A DNA stretch of 64,000 nucleotides from Campylorhamphus procurvoides. Lineage: Eukaryota > Chordata > Aves > Passeriformes > Dendrocolaptidae. The notes under the pieces are model-generated. The model did no database searches. It worked only from the letters and a program-made list of their open reading frames with translations, and was not told the origin of the DNA. Below, piece by piece: positions 14,120 to 26,182 of the stretch. How positions within the stretch are numbered: position 1 is the stretch's first letter; each line of letters begins with the position of its first letter. The position numbers and the translations under genes are program-made. The stretch spans positions 1,644,695 through 1,708,694 of the forward strand of contig WBMV01003298.1 of the NCBI GenBank assembly GCA_013396655.1, given 5' to 3'.

Positions 14120-17100
14120 CACCAATAACTTTAGTTGTGGGCTCAGCACTCTATGTAGAGCTAATAAGGGAAAACAGTAAATGTTAAAACTTCCTTGGTG
14201 AAAGAGGCTTTTCTAGCAATGTACAGAGAGATGGACTCAAACCTGGGAATAAACATTATTTTGTCTTTCTTCAACTGGTATTATAATTTGTATTGTGGCA
14301 GTGCCTGAGGTCCCATTTTGTTGGTCATTGAAGGAAAGGACAACCTGCTGAAGAGCTCAGTCCTGCAATTTTTCTGTCTTCCCACTTTCTCCTTAAATAG
14401 TTTGTAAAGTATGCCAAATTATAAGAGATTTTTCTCATTGGTGAAATGTGTTTTAAATAGGGGAAATATTGATGCTGACTAACACTCTTCCTGTTTTATG
14501 ATATAAAGGAATATTTTTAATTAGTGTAACATAATATTTTTCAACTCAGACTTCTTCATATCTTTATGGCCCTGTAAAGTATCCCACTTGCACGTGAGAA
14601 CTGTAAATAGAGAATAGCCAAATGTACAATAAGGGAAGTATTTGTTACCTAGGAAGTTACAGTGTGAGTTCTTACTGAAGTGATAAATCAACTAGGAGAT
14701 TAAATGTGGGCACCATTGCAGATATCTGAGGGGAGATCTCTTCCACCCACTGTAACATCTATAGATGAGTTAGTTCGCACCTCAGAGTTCCTGTATTTCA
14801 TTTTCTGGGATTTTGCTGTGCTCAAATGCTCTCAGGTAACTCATGCTGTCAGATGACACCTTAGAAAAGTAGAACAAATGGAAAATAATGTCATTACATA
14901 ATGTCTCTGCTTTTTCCCTTGTCTTAGAAAGTGACTTTGCCTCTACATCAAACTGAAGTGTTGGCATCTCCTCTTCCCCTTTAAGAAATAAATAGGTCAT
15001 TTGCCTGCAACAGGGTGGAAAGAGCCAGTTAGGTGCATGGCATTACCACTGGCATGTGATTAATTAGAAAGTATAGTTAAGCTGGTAGTTTTGTGTTTCC
15101 CTCCTATCTTTTTCCAGTGGTGGTCTTGTTCAGTAGTCTGTTGAAAATGTGCCTGATACAGCATAAAGAAGTGCTCTGATAACAAGGTTCCCTGCCCAGT
15201 GATTCAGTCCTTTCCAGCTTCCTGAAGGTCACCTTCAGCTGCCTCCCTGTTCATGCTTCAGTTTCCCCTGGTTCCATTTCAGTGCTCTGTGCAATAACAG
15301 GTTGCAGAATTCAGTTTCTCAAATAGGCGTCTTAAAAAAAACCCTGCTTTGAAAACCTAAACACTCTAATGATCATGTGCATCCACTCTGCAGGCTTTAT
15401 ATAATAATTTTGGTTTTCCTCTTGTTGACATTCAAGAACTAAAGCAGTGTACTGTGCTTTGCAAATCCAAAATACAGAAGCAGTAAATTCTTCCTGTTTT
15501 GAAAGCTCTTCAGCAGCAGCTACTTCAGTCTAGGAGCTTTCTTTTTTGATACTCTCAGAGAACTGCCCAATTTTTTTTTAATGGCACTTAAAACTGGATG
15601 ATATAATGCATTAATGTGTCCCTAGTCTCTTGAGAAGCAGGATCCATGAACTGAGCCAAACCATGCGATATCAGTAGCTGAGTAACTGACATGTTGCCCC
15701 AGAGGAAGTGTGTGGAAATCTAGTTCAGGTTGGCTGTTTTCATGATAGTTTTCTTTTTATATTATTTGTATTTAGTAAATATATAACCTTTTACAGTTAA
15801 TACCTGAATTTCTTTCCTAAATCTCTTGGGGGTAAATACTCAAGTGAGGAAAGGCATAGGGAAATGCTGTGTTAAGAATTCCCATCTTCGCGCAGACTGC
15901 AGGTTTTATATACGTTGCATTGCTCACAACTAACAGCCCTGTGACAAGCCCACGAGGGCTTCTCTGTACCATGTGCTCCAGGCAGATGCTGCTATGAAGA
16001 CAAATGTTATGGCTTAGGTGTGAACTAGATATTAAAAGTGTGTGTTGACCTCCCCATTTATCCCCTGTGTGTGTGGACTGGGTACATCACAGTGGTGCCT
16101 TCCGGGGGCATCATGTTGCCCTGAGGTCTGCTCAGGTGGCCCTGAGCCTCCCCTTGGGACAGGCATGTGGAGAGAGAAAGAAAGCCTGGATAAAGAGTTT
16201 GCCAGACGGGAGGTTTCTGTGGAGTGACTGCCCCAAACTTGCAGTCAGGAAATGCTTCAGACTATTGCTTCATCTCTGCTTTGCTTGCCAGGTGGATGCT
16301 GCAGAGATAGGTCTTTTTCTCTTTTACTGAAGTCTTTATTTTCTCTAATTTTCTTTTAGGAAAAATGCGTATTTTTGTCTTCTGTGAAGAATTTATGTTT
16401 TTAAATGAGGTATAGAAAACTTGTAACTACTATAACATCAAAAAAGACACTTAACTGTTAAATGTGCACTAAAGGATTCACCAAGGATGACATTTTCAAA
16501 ATTCTTACGTCAGCAATCTCATAACTTTTGTGTGCTTTAGGCATAGAAGCCATAATTAGAGGGACAGATTTGAACATGGCAATGTGCCATGTACTTATTA
16601 AAATGTAAGCGCCTGAAGTCAGCCATAAGCTTTGGGATTTGTTTTATTTGTGAATATGATAGTAAATTTGGAGTTACTCTGAAGCAATAATTATTCTTTC
16701 AGATGTGTATGGGAAACCTGCTTTCTTACCCTGGTACTATGTCTCTGTAACTGCTGTCTTGGGACTATCCATTTATCCCCTCTGCAAAAAGCTTTCATGT
16801 CATTATTAAACATACCTCAATGTTGTGGTTTTTTGGGTAAAGTTCTACAGTATTTCAGATGGTTTACACCAAAGTAAAGAAACTGTAGGGAGGAAATTAA
16901 GAAAAAAATCTAGGTAATTTGTTTAGCCTGTCTTTTCCAGCATGAACTGGGCAATCAATGAGATTGTGGGTGAAGGAGTTGTGCTGCTAAGGCCAAAACA
17001 GAAGTGACAAAGTTAGAGAAGGAGGCTGTAATAAAGAGTTGAGGTTCAGCTGTGGCATCCTCTGGTCTCACTACCCCAAAACATCAGGTGTTAAAATGAA

Positions 17101-18821
17101 GCATCAGGATTTTTGGAGACCTAAACTAGACAGGCCATATCTGAAAGCTGAGAACTGGCACCATGCATTTGTCTCCTTCAGACCTTGTAATTGATTTCAT
17201 AGCATTTTTCATCTGGTAGCTATTAAAATTTGTTGTTGTAACTGATAAAACTGGAAAGGGCAGTTTGGAGAACTTGCCATGGATATTCAGAGCTTTAATT
17301 TCAAAGCATCTTGCCTTCTTAAAATGCTTAAAGGGGCCTAGAGCCATTTATAGTCCTTGTTTAAAATTAACTCAGGTTATTCTGTGCTGTGCTGTTATCT
17401 GCATCATAAACATAACTGAAGTTGGGCGCTTCTGTAGGTTTGCCATGCTTCCCAAACTCTGAGAATTTGCACTGTGATTGCTTGTCCAAGTCATGTGCTA
17501 ACACTTATGCTTTTTTTGTTAGTGTTTTTGTTATAGTTCTGTCCTGTGTTTACCTCACTGAACAAAAGCAATGTAACTGACAAATATTTACAAAATGGTG
17601 AATACTAGGGAATAATCTGATAAAATGATATCTTAGTGTATATGTTCAAATCCTAAAGCTGTTTAGTCATTTACAGGAGGAATGTTCCTAGAATTAATTG
17701 CTCGTTAAAGATTTGGAGACTTTGAAGCTCCAGATTCTTCCTGTGCCCCAAAACCAGAGTGCTTTCCTGACAAAAGGCAGATCTAGTGAACGATGCAGAG
17801 CACTGAAGGGTAGTTCTGGAGCAGAAGCAGCTCAGAAAATGCCAGAAATAGCAAAAAATCATTTGCCACCATAGAGTCCTTAAAGCAAATATCCACTGGG
17901 GTGAGATGCTGACCTTGTTAAAGTTACCAGGAGTGTTTCCAATGGCATGAATGCAGATTTGCCTGATGAAATGAGGATGAGTGTATGTGGGGATGGGTTG
18001 CATTCCACTGATATTTCCTTTGTTTCTCAGGGGTCTAGAGAAGCCAAGGGCAGGCAAGTGGTGAACCCAGAAATGTGTGAATTCCTCCAGTGGACGCAGC
18101 TCAGCCAAGGTGTTGGAGCTCAGACTGTTTGTATCGCTGCTGTGCCAGTATCTCCTTATCCACGTTCCCAATTTTCCTGCCAGGTTCTGTGATTCCTGAA
18201 GTGTACCAGGGCTGAAGTCAGGGAGTCTCCATAAAGACTGGAAACATGACTTTACTGGACACTCTAAGTACCTTGTTAAATTACTTATGTAAACTCAATG
18301 CAAAGCAAAACACTACATCTACTTCTTGGAATAATTTTCACATATCTAGAGCAAGAGTTTAAATTATTTTTTAAATTATTGATTTAATAGATATTGCTTA
18401 ATGTATTTTATTGTAGTAATAAAGTCCTTCAATTACTAAATTAATATTTCCCAAGTAAAATCTGGTAAGTCCTCCAGTAGAGTGAATTGCTGCCCACAGT
18501 GGATAGTTTAATAGTGGAAATGCTATTTAATTTTATTATTATTCAAATTTATGTTAAGTTTTCTCAATTAGCATATAAATACTCTAAATCACTTTTATGG
18601 AAGAAGCCTTATCCTGGAATATTTCTAATGATTATAAATAGCTGGGCAAGGCAAAATCTTGGCAAGCACATAGCAGTGAACACAATTAGGCTGAACAGGG
18701 TTGTGGTACAATGAAAAAAGGTTTATTTTCTCCAGCTTAGTTTCTGTGCAAGAATTTGTGGATCCTTAAGTAGGGATCAGAATCTTTTCATCTACTCATA
18801 TAAAGGAGTAACCATATTTTT

Positions 18822-18836
18822 GTGTGTATATATATT
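18822..18836. repeat. Short GT/AT simple tract next to a T run
   Basis: GTGTGT passes into TATATATATT and then a T run to about 18845. This is a small compound simple repeat of the kind found throughout vertebrate introns and intergenic DNA. Confidence 0.65.
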
Positions 18837-21307
18837 CTTTTTTTTGAGCTGGTTTGCCCACGTGTTCTCTAAGAGAAGCCTTTTTTTCAAGATAAGTTGC
18901 AACTCCTCTTTGGCACCTTTGAAAATTGCTGCTGAAATGATGCTATTCCTGTAGTCACCTCTTGCCCAGTGTATGTATAAATTAGTAATTCACATGAAGA
19001 AAATATGCTCAATCACTCTGCTCCCTCACTAGAGGGCCAGAGTAAGGAAATAGATTCAGCAGCCTGGATGTTTATAAATGAGCACCATTTGAGATCAATG
19101 AAAGGGAAGTGACAAATCCAATGGCTCGTTAAGAAAAGTCTGCTTTCATCTGTACTTGGTGTGTGTGGACTCAGGTACTGACACCTTCATGTACATGTAG
19201 CAGTAGAAGCAGCTGTAGCTTTCAGGCCATTCAGTGTTTTTACATTAAAATGAACACCCCAGTCTTTTTCCATTCTTAACAAATAGCCAGAGTAGACAAA
19301 GGAATGTCAATTCTACTTCCTCCCAGAAAAATACTCAACATAAGAAGCAACCTATTGATACCATGTGTAACTTTGGACAAGGAGGTACCAGCATCTTGTG
19401 TGTGCCTGGGGTGTACCACGAAGTCGGCAGGGTTTGTGCTGGAGAAGAGGGAAACAAATTGATCTGGCTGCTTGCAGTGCCAGTGGGAATTGCCATGGAC
19501 GTGTGAGGCACCTACATGGGCTCAGCTGAGCTGCTGCCCTCAGGGGGGTGAAACTGCTCTTGCTCCAAAAGCACTGACACAGCCAAAGTCAGACCAGGGC
19601 ATTCAGACTTTCCCTGTGCTTTTTAACCACCTGAATTTAGAAGGAGAGCTAATGAAGGATGTGCAAAGCCTCATGCATAACTTTATTATAAATGAAACTG
19701 TGACACAATTTTTCAGGTGAAATCTACAATGGAAGGGAAGAAAACATGCATTTCAGATCTGCACTCGGGATGAAAAGCAGGCAAGATCTTAACTAGGCAA
19801 ATTAACCTACCTAGCCCTCTATTGTGTGCTGAAAACATTATTTTTAGCATGCCTCTGACACATTTGATAATTAATTTTCTCTGTAGTCAAAGGCTCTATT
19901 TAACAAAACAGAGATGAAATGGGGAGTTCAGCATGGAGGGAGAGACGTCTGTGTAATCATCTTTATCTTGCTCATATTAGTGGCCTGGGAAGGCATTGCT
20001 TGAGAACCTATAGCTACCTTCAGAAAGCAGAGCAGAAATAATTACCTGTACTGAGTGCTTGTTAATATCCAGTATAATAAACTTTAAAATCACTTGTGAA
20101 GGATTTGGTCCCAGTGGGTGCTTAGCAGGCTGCAGCACCAGAAAAATGGCATGGAAGTGTGGCCACATGCTTTCCCACCTGCTTCTCCTTTTCCACAGAG
20201 ACCATCTAATGCCAAGATCTTGAGGACTTTCCCAAGCTGAGTGAGCTGCTGTGTGCTCTGCCTGTTGGGCAGTTCAGCCTGGATTGCCCCCAGAACCCAA
20301 AGGGTAGAACTTGCTAGAGGAGAATTGTTAAGATCTCCAGCACTGGGGATGGCAGTTTCTGCTTTGAGCTAATGCAGTCCTGGAGGCTGTCACAGCAACC
20401 AGAGGCCATTCTGAGCATCTTCTTATGTGTGGTTGCTTGCAGAAGAAAAGATCAGCTTGGAGATGAAAAAAACCCACATAAAGCCTAAAAGAGGATAAAC
20501 CCCAGTAATTTGCAGAAAACTATCAAATTAATGGATCTCATTTAAAAATCAGCATGAATTTTATCATTCCATAGGCTTTATCTGTTTAAAATAATAAAAA
20601 AAGCCTAAATTAGCATATTTCAAGTAAAATACTGAAAAATACTTTGACTGGAGGGGTTTGGAATGAAATAACAAATTTAATGTGTAATTTGTCAGCAACT
20701 GGGAATAGAATTTTTCCAGTCCCATTTTGCTGAGGGCATTTTCTGTTTTGCTTAGTCTCTTTCTGATCATCTCTACTGCCTGAGAAAGGAAAAAAATCTA
20801 TATTTTTATTACCTTTACTGAAGGAATTGAGTGACAGGGTTTTTTCCATGACTGACTGCTGAGTTAAAAAAGAATTTATGGCTGGGTGATGACTGTTTTC
20901 TCCTTCTGTGATGAGATTAGAAAAAGTTGAAGTCAGCACCTAGTTGTGGATAGTTATCAATACAGATGATACACAATGAAAATGAAATCTAGTATTTCAT
21001 TCACCATTCGAGCAGCAGTTTTGTTTCTGTGCTCACTTCCTCATTAAGAAACTTCTCTTCAAAGAACCATCATAAAATTATGTTTCTCTGCTTCTCAGGA
21101 TGACACGCACTTCCTAATTTAGCACTTACCCAGTAGGAAAGAAATAATTAATTTTGAGCTTTTCAGTTCTCTCCATTGAGTTGCAAGAGGAAAAAAATAA
21201 TGGAACAATTCCTTTCAGGTCTGAAAAGAGGATGAGATATATCTACTTATCAATATCCTTGGACAGCGGGTCCCTCCACCATGAATATCTATTGTGTTTT
21301 TTCAAAA

Positions 21308-21342
21308 GTTTATCACAAACTTTGGTTACGTTTGTGATAAAC
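21308..21342. repeat. Perfect 13-base inverted repeat (hairpin) with 9-base spacer
   Basis: GTTTATCACAAAC at 21308-21320 is the exact reverse complement of GTTTGTGATAAAC at 21330-21342, with TTTGGTTAC between them. An RNA from either strand could fold into a 13-pair stem. That is too short for a typical microRNA precursor unless weaker pairing extends it, and the flanking bases do not continue the stem perfectly. Alternatives are a binding site for a dimeric factor or a relic of a small palindromic element. Confidence 0.8.
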
Positions 21343-21794
21343 ATGTTTAGTTAAAATATTCTTTCTATTTTTATCTTTTCTGTGGACTTTGGGGAGTGAT
21401 CCAGGAGGGGATTTAACTTGAAAAGTAAATGTATTTTGAAATATCTGAAGTGATATGTTTTGGAAGGTGTTGGAGCCCAGTCAATTCCCCACATTGTGTT
21501 AGAATTCAGCTCTCTCTGAGGAAGTATTAGTTAGAACTATTAAAAGTTTGCACCTGTGTTACAAGGTTTGACAAGTCAAGCATCAGCTTCAGATGAAAAT
21601 ATATAATTGGAATCTAATTTTCTAAAAATAAACTTAATTTGAGCATGACACTCACTGTGCAACATCAACACAAGTGCCCTCAGATGCCTACAGCTCCCTG
21701 TATTGTTGAAACCATATGGCTAAAATGGTATAGGATGGTAGGGAAAGCATAATTAGTAGTTAAGTTAATTAACAGTTAATCCTGGTTTTAATGT

Positions 21795-21945
21795 TCATAG
21801 AATGGTCTGGGTTGGAAGGGATGTTAAAGATCCTCTTGTTCCAATCCCCACCTCCTCGGCTTCTCTGGGTAAACCTGTTCCAGTACCTCACCACCCTCAC
21901 AAGGAAGAATTGTTTCCTAGTATGTAATGTAAACCAGTCATTCAC
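21795..21945 (-). repeat. CR1 3'-end fragment, minus orientation, internally deleted
   Basis: TCATAGAATGGTCTGGGTTG and the following GGAAGGGATGTTAAAGATCC are the antisense 3' end of an avian CR1. After the word CCAATCCCCACC the copy jumps to a more 5' part of the element, seen as CTTCTCTGGGTAAACCTGTT, CAGTACCTCACCACCCTCAC and AAGGAAGAATTGTTTCCTAG. In the family consensus as I recall it, about a hundred bases lie between these parts, so the junction near 21850-21862 looks like an internal deletion. No coding part is present. Confidence 0.9.
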
Positions 21946-22788
21946 AAGCTATTTAAAATATGTACTGGTATCTTACTTATTTTAGCTTAATTTTAAATCC
22001 ATTTTCATTGTCTGAATGATTCTCTTCCCCAGGGGAGATACAAGCGAGCTCATTCTGTTACTCTGTGAAGAATCAACTGGGAAAATTTCAGTGGAGGCAT
22101 CAGGTATTTTATTAGCTATGCATTTGAGCAAATTAATTTTCTAAAACTCATTTCTTGAGAACAGGCAATTGTGCTGCAGACATCCTGCTTGTGTTACTGC
22201 ACCATAATCCAAACATGGCTCTCATTGTACTTCCCAGTCTACAGATTTGTCAGTAGACTATTGTGTTCTGCTCCACTGTTTTTTCTAATTATACTTTATA
22301 TTCCTGTTCTCAGAACTTTCATCTCATACAAACAATTTATTTTAATCCTTTGATGAAACATTATTTCAGTCGCTTCTTTGTAAATTCTGATGGCCACTAG
22401 TATTTCACAGCACAAAGTCAGTTCAAAGTTACATGTTTTAACCTTGATTAGTAGTTCTGCTTTTCTCAGGAGTCCCAAAGACAGCTAATATATTTCAGCT
22501 GGGCTGGCTTTTGCTTCCAAAGCTGGGCTTACTATTATGGTATATGGAAATTGAGAGTATAACAAATATGAATGTGACAAGCTAGATTTCTGCTTATTAC
22601 ATTAACACAGGGGGTGTTGTTTGGTGTTTGGTTGCTGTTTATCCATGGCAATAATCCATCTTTTCCTCAGCAGCTGAAGCATACCTAATGCCAATTACAG
22701 CTATTACCCTGATTCGGACTGCTCTGAAATTCACATTGTCACATTTACTCTTGACAATTTATATGGCAAGCTCTGGGATTTGGGGGGG
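21946..22788. other. AT-rich DNA with conserved-element-like texture next to an assembly gap
   Basis: No gene is seen. At 22095-22140 there are closely packed words such as TATTTTATTAGC, TATGCATTTG and AATTAATTTTC. At about 22670-22760 there is a compositionally even block including CCAATTACAGCTATTACCC and GATTCGGACTGC. These resemble vertebrate developmental enhancers in texture only. The stretch ends in a run of G directly before the N gap. Confidence 0.4.
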
Positions 22789-22811
22789 NNNNNNNNNNNN
22801 NNNNNNNNNNN
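22789..22811. other. Assembly gap of 23 N
   Basis: Twenty-three consecutive N are preceded by T and seven G. A G-rich or otherwise hard-to-sequence tract at this position probably broke the assembly, so the true missing length is unknown. Confidence 0.99.
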
Positions 22812-24059
22812 AAGTACATGTCAAGAAAGGAGAGGAAAGAAAATATACCTGTTGAATTAAAGGTCACTTAGTCACCATTGCTATCCATCAGTATTAATGT
22901 GCAGCTTACTCCAACTACACATGAACTACCTTGTTTGGAAAACAATTAACAACTGAAATCATAGATCCTAAATCCTCAGGGTTCAGGCTGTTTTATTATA
23001 ATCTAATGATGGTTACCACACAGACTTTGCTTTCCATTCAGGTAACTGAGTTTACAAGCTGTTTGGGAACTCATCTTCGGTTTAAACCTGAGTGTTCCAT
23101 ATCTGAACAATATTACATTGCTATTTTCAGATTTGGTTTCATTTATTATTGTGTTATGTAATAGCACCAAGATGATTAATCCAGTCTCGATGACAGGATC
23201 TGTTTCAAAGTTCCCAGTGAAATATCTCAATATGAGCCCTCTGCCTCTTGTGTTACACCATAACTCTGCCCTCAGTGTTTCCTCACTACAGAAAAAAATA
23301 AAAAAAGTAATTTTGTTTGAAAGGAGACCACGTAATATGAGAGAACAACTTACATATCTGGCATTCTCTCAATTTCTCAGAGGTTTGGAGTGGGTGAACT
23401 CTGTGATTCTGCCTCCATCAACAGCCCCAAAGTACTCTCAGGTGTCACAGAGGTAAAGGGCAAATCCATACAGCCGAAAAGCCAGTGAAGGCTTTAATTA
23501 AGTTTGCCAACAGCTGCCTGGGTGTCATTGCACTGGCACCTGTAGGAGGCTTTCATGGGTGTGCACAGGCTGGTACCTTTTGCTGGACTGGAGTGATGAA
23601 ACCCAGCACGGGTTTGCTGCCATTCCCTGCCAGGTCCTGCTTGTCTGTGATGTGGCTGAAGGACACTCAGACTCTCCTTAGAAACATCCTCCAACACAAA
23701 TGCATCCAAGGCTGGAATTGCCCTACCAGACCTGTGCAAGGTGTGCTTTGGTCAGGCCCTCAGCAGCCCATCTGTCTTGCAGCTTCTCTTGCGAGAGCTC
23801 TGAACCCACAAAATGTGCTCTGTGGAAGGACACAGGAGGAGCCAGACAATTCTCCATATGCAGCCAGGACACCAACCTTGTCTTATAGATAAAGAAATTG
23901 ATGTTGGCCTCAGGTGAAGTGCCCTGGGCATTATGGCCTGTAATGAGAGAGCAAACAGAACATTTTCACCTCCTCTCTCTAAGGGAATTTACAGGTGGCT
24001 GGGTCCTGCCTCTATTTTTAGTAATTTATTCTTTCACTCTAAACCAGTAAATTAAAATA
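22812..24059. other. Non-coding DNA, one GC-richer block, no gene supported
   Basis: At 23485-23892 a plus-strand frame of 135 codons is open, in a locally GC-richer block. It starts with GTG, matches nothing I recognise, and other frames there are also open. No splice-site pair encloses it. The rest is AT-rich with no repeat family recognised. Confidence 0.5.
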
Positions 24060-24210
24060 TGAGTTCTCTTCCTGGCTGACATTTGCATATTCATTAAACA
24101 TTTCATTAAATTATTTCACAACATTTTTAATGATGCTCCCTGGCAGCTCAGGATGTACCTATCTTGTGGCAATCTAAATTGGCAGAGCTGTACCTTAATG
24201 ATTCAAAAGG
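24060..24210. promoter_or_regulatory. Possible conserved non-coding element with octamer and homeodomain-like sites
   Basis: The block contains an ATTTGCATAT octamer (POU-type site), several ATTAAA and TTAATGAT words typical of homeodomain sites, and CTGGCAGCTCAGG. Sequence complexity is even and there are no simple repeats or stop-free exons. Dense AT-rich homeodomain and POU words are common in vertebrate developmental enhancers. That this one is conserved or active is inference. Confidence 0.25.
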
Positions 24211-25529
24211 GCACAGTCACCCTTACCCATGGCCAAAATGCAGCAGTGTCAGAGAGGGGCTGAACTTTCAATAGGCACTTTACCATTGCAGGTTGTCTCC
24301 CCTTCAGTTCCAATTTCCTTTTAAAAATTTCCCTATCCAGCAGCACCCAAGTTATCTTCACTAGCATACAGGCACAATGAGAATGCTTACAGGTCCTGAC
24401 ATGTCATGTTCTGATTTATATTCATGGGTTTGACATGGAACGTTTTATTTTATATTTATATTCAAAGACTTCATTAATAGGAAATTAGCACAAAATACAG
24501 TCAAATAATAGGAAGAATATAAAATGATGGATTAACAATCTTTTTAATATCTGACTTGAACTCCTCTGGTGAAGTCAATATTTTCTAGAAAATAACCTCA
24601 TTGAATACACTGGATTATTTTATATGCTCCTGGATTTTTAAGGACATTATAATAGCTGGAAGATTAATCCATTCAAACAAGAAAATAAATTACAGTAGTA
24701 ACTTATTTGGTTTGGCAAACTATGTGAAAGCCTGACTCTTCTTGGATGTTATGTAGAAACACAGTGACTGTGTGCAAGTCGAGCACTGCGAGGTGAGATT
24801 TGTGTAAACACAAGGTAGTTGCCAAATCAAGGAAAAATAGCATAGTGATAAAACTTCACTTGTTCACTCAACTGCTTGTTGATTAATGTTTATTTTCTCG
24901 TTTCACATTCTTTTCTCAGTACACATTTTGTGAAAAAGCTAAGTGCTTGTGACAAGAAAATGTATATGATTTGTCTGTAAATTAAAATTTGTTTGGGACC
25001 AAACAGGACATTTGGCAGAAAAAGAGTTTGGATCACAAACTTAGGCATGACACAGAGAATAAAGTTGGAGCTTTATGGCTGAATATTAAAAAAGATATTC
25101 CTTTAAATTCACTAGGGGTTCAGTTTTTAGCTGGGTTTATAAGTCCCTGAAGGATTTACAGTTCTGGCTCTCCTAGAAATTTCATAAGTTATATGTAGGT
25201 GAAAATACACATAGGTGAAAAAATAGGATGTTTTCTTTCTCACTAGTCATGCCTGAACTTGATTTTTAGCGTTGATCATGGTGATATAAATTAAGACAGA
25301 GAGATCAGTAACACCATCAAAGTTGGCTTCAGAAGCCTCTTTATAGCTTTTTAATAACTTGGACAAAAAGTCTGGGCTACTGGGGATGGTTTGGGCTTCT
25401 GATACCGGTTTTATTTATGAAGTCAGGAGTTGAATAGGTTCATCCTGCAAGATCAGTAACAGTGATTTTTGTAAGGCTTATCAGTACTTTAAAGTTTGCT
25501 GTTAAAATTTTGCTCAGGCTCAAGAAAAG
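24211..25529. other. AT-rich non-coding DNA
   Basis: Nothing gene-like was found. The stretch lies between two enhancer-like blocks and shares their texture in places, for example near 24960-25020. No recognised repeat is present. Confidence 0.45.
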
Positions 25530-25570
25530 CTCTTTACTGCGCGTTTAATGCGGAACGGAATATTACGCTC
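25530..25570. promoter_or_regulatory. CpG-retaining core in AT-rich DNA, possible conserved element
   Basis: Five CpG dinucleotides (at 25540, 25542, 25551, 25556 and 25566) fall within 28 bases, inside several kilobases that are otherwise nearly CpG-free. The core includes ACTGCGCGTTTAATGCGGAA. Methylated CpGs normally decay in vertebrate DNA, so their retention suggests an unmethylated or selectively constrained site. It is not part of a CpG island. No function can be assigned from sequence alone. Confidence 0.3.
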
Positions 25571-26155
25571 AACTTATAATTGTATTTTTATTATGTACAG
25601 AAACTGCAGTGACATGAGCATTTTCTAGAACTGGGAAATTAAACAGGTTATTACTCTCTATTTGAAGAAAATTAGTGCTGTCATTGCAAGGCTATTATTT
25701 GTATTCATTTCCAGTGCAACAAATTGGTTTAGTGAGATTTTGTTACTCTTCCCTCCCACTCCCACATCTGTCTTGTCTCTGCAGAGCTTGGGTTAATGAA
25801 GGGCCACATGCATTTTGCCTATTTTAGGCTCAAAAATAAATTTTCTTACAAAGCATATCAATGATGTTATTAATCACAAAGAGCCTTTATAATGTTTTTG
25901 TGTTAACTATATTTTTGATGCTTACTCTTACGCTACTAGGCGTAGTTATTCTTTGAATAACAAAGAAAATTATGCATACATTGATTCATTCATGACATTT
26001 GAAGACTATTATTTCTTAATGCAGTTATAAATAGTTGCTTTTTATAATCTTTTGAGTTTTGTCAATGAACAGTGTCGTAATTATCATTTAATAACAGGCA
26101 AAAAGCCCCATCAGTAACCAGATTTTCCTGCAGATGAACCTCCTCTATGTATCAC
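25571..26155. other. AT-rich DNA with enhancer-like texture
   Basis: No open exon or repeat. A second CpG-bearing cluster, CTCTTACGCTACTAGGCGTA, lies at about 25926-25945 and is followed by TTATGCATACATTGATTC. The stretch looks continuous with the possible conserved block to its left. Confidence 0.35.
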
Positions 26156-26182
26156 TGTTCTTCAACTCTGTGTTGAAGAACA
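26156..26182. repeat. Perfect 11-base inverted repeat with 5-base loop
   Basis: TGTTCTTCAAC at 26156-26166 is exactly complementary to GTTGAAGAACA at 26172-26182, with TCTGT as the loop. The stem is compact enough to form in RNA or as a DNA cruciform. It lies just right of the enhancer-like block. It might also serve as a palindromic protein site. There is no sign of a longer microRNA-type arm. Confidence 0.8.

Larger units (their letters stand above)
13975..21307. other. Gene-poor AT-rich DNA
   Basis: No coding exon, RNA gene or large repeat is supported. Simple AT tracts occur at 14109-14119 and 18822-18836. The longest open frame of the window runs on the minus strand at 17671-18171 (166 codons, beginning TTG rather than ATG); its product is unrecognised and a plus-strand frame is also open at 17947-18192. 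Around 19840-19930 the sequence has the texture of a conserved non-coding element, but this cannot be tested here. Confidence 0.5.

Noticed and set aside
23485..23892. 135-codon frame in a GC-richer block
   Set aside because: GTG start, no domain, other frames also open and no splice sites at the ends.
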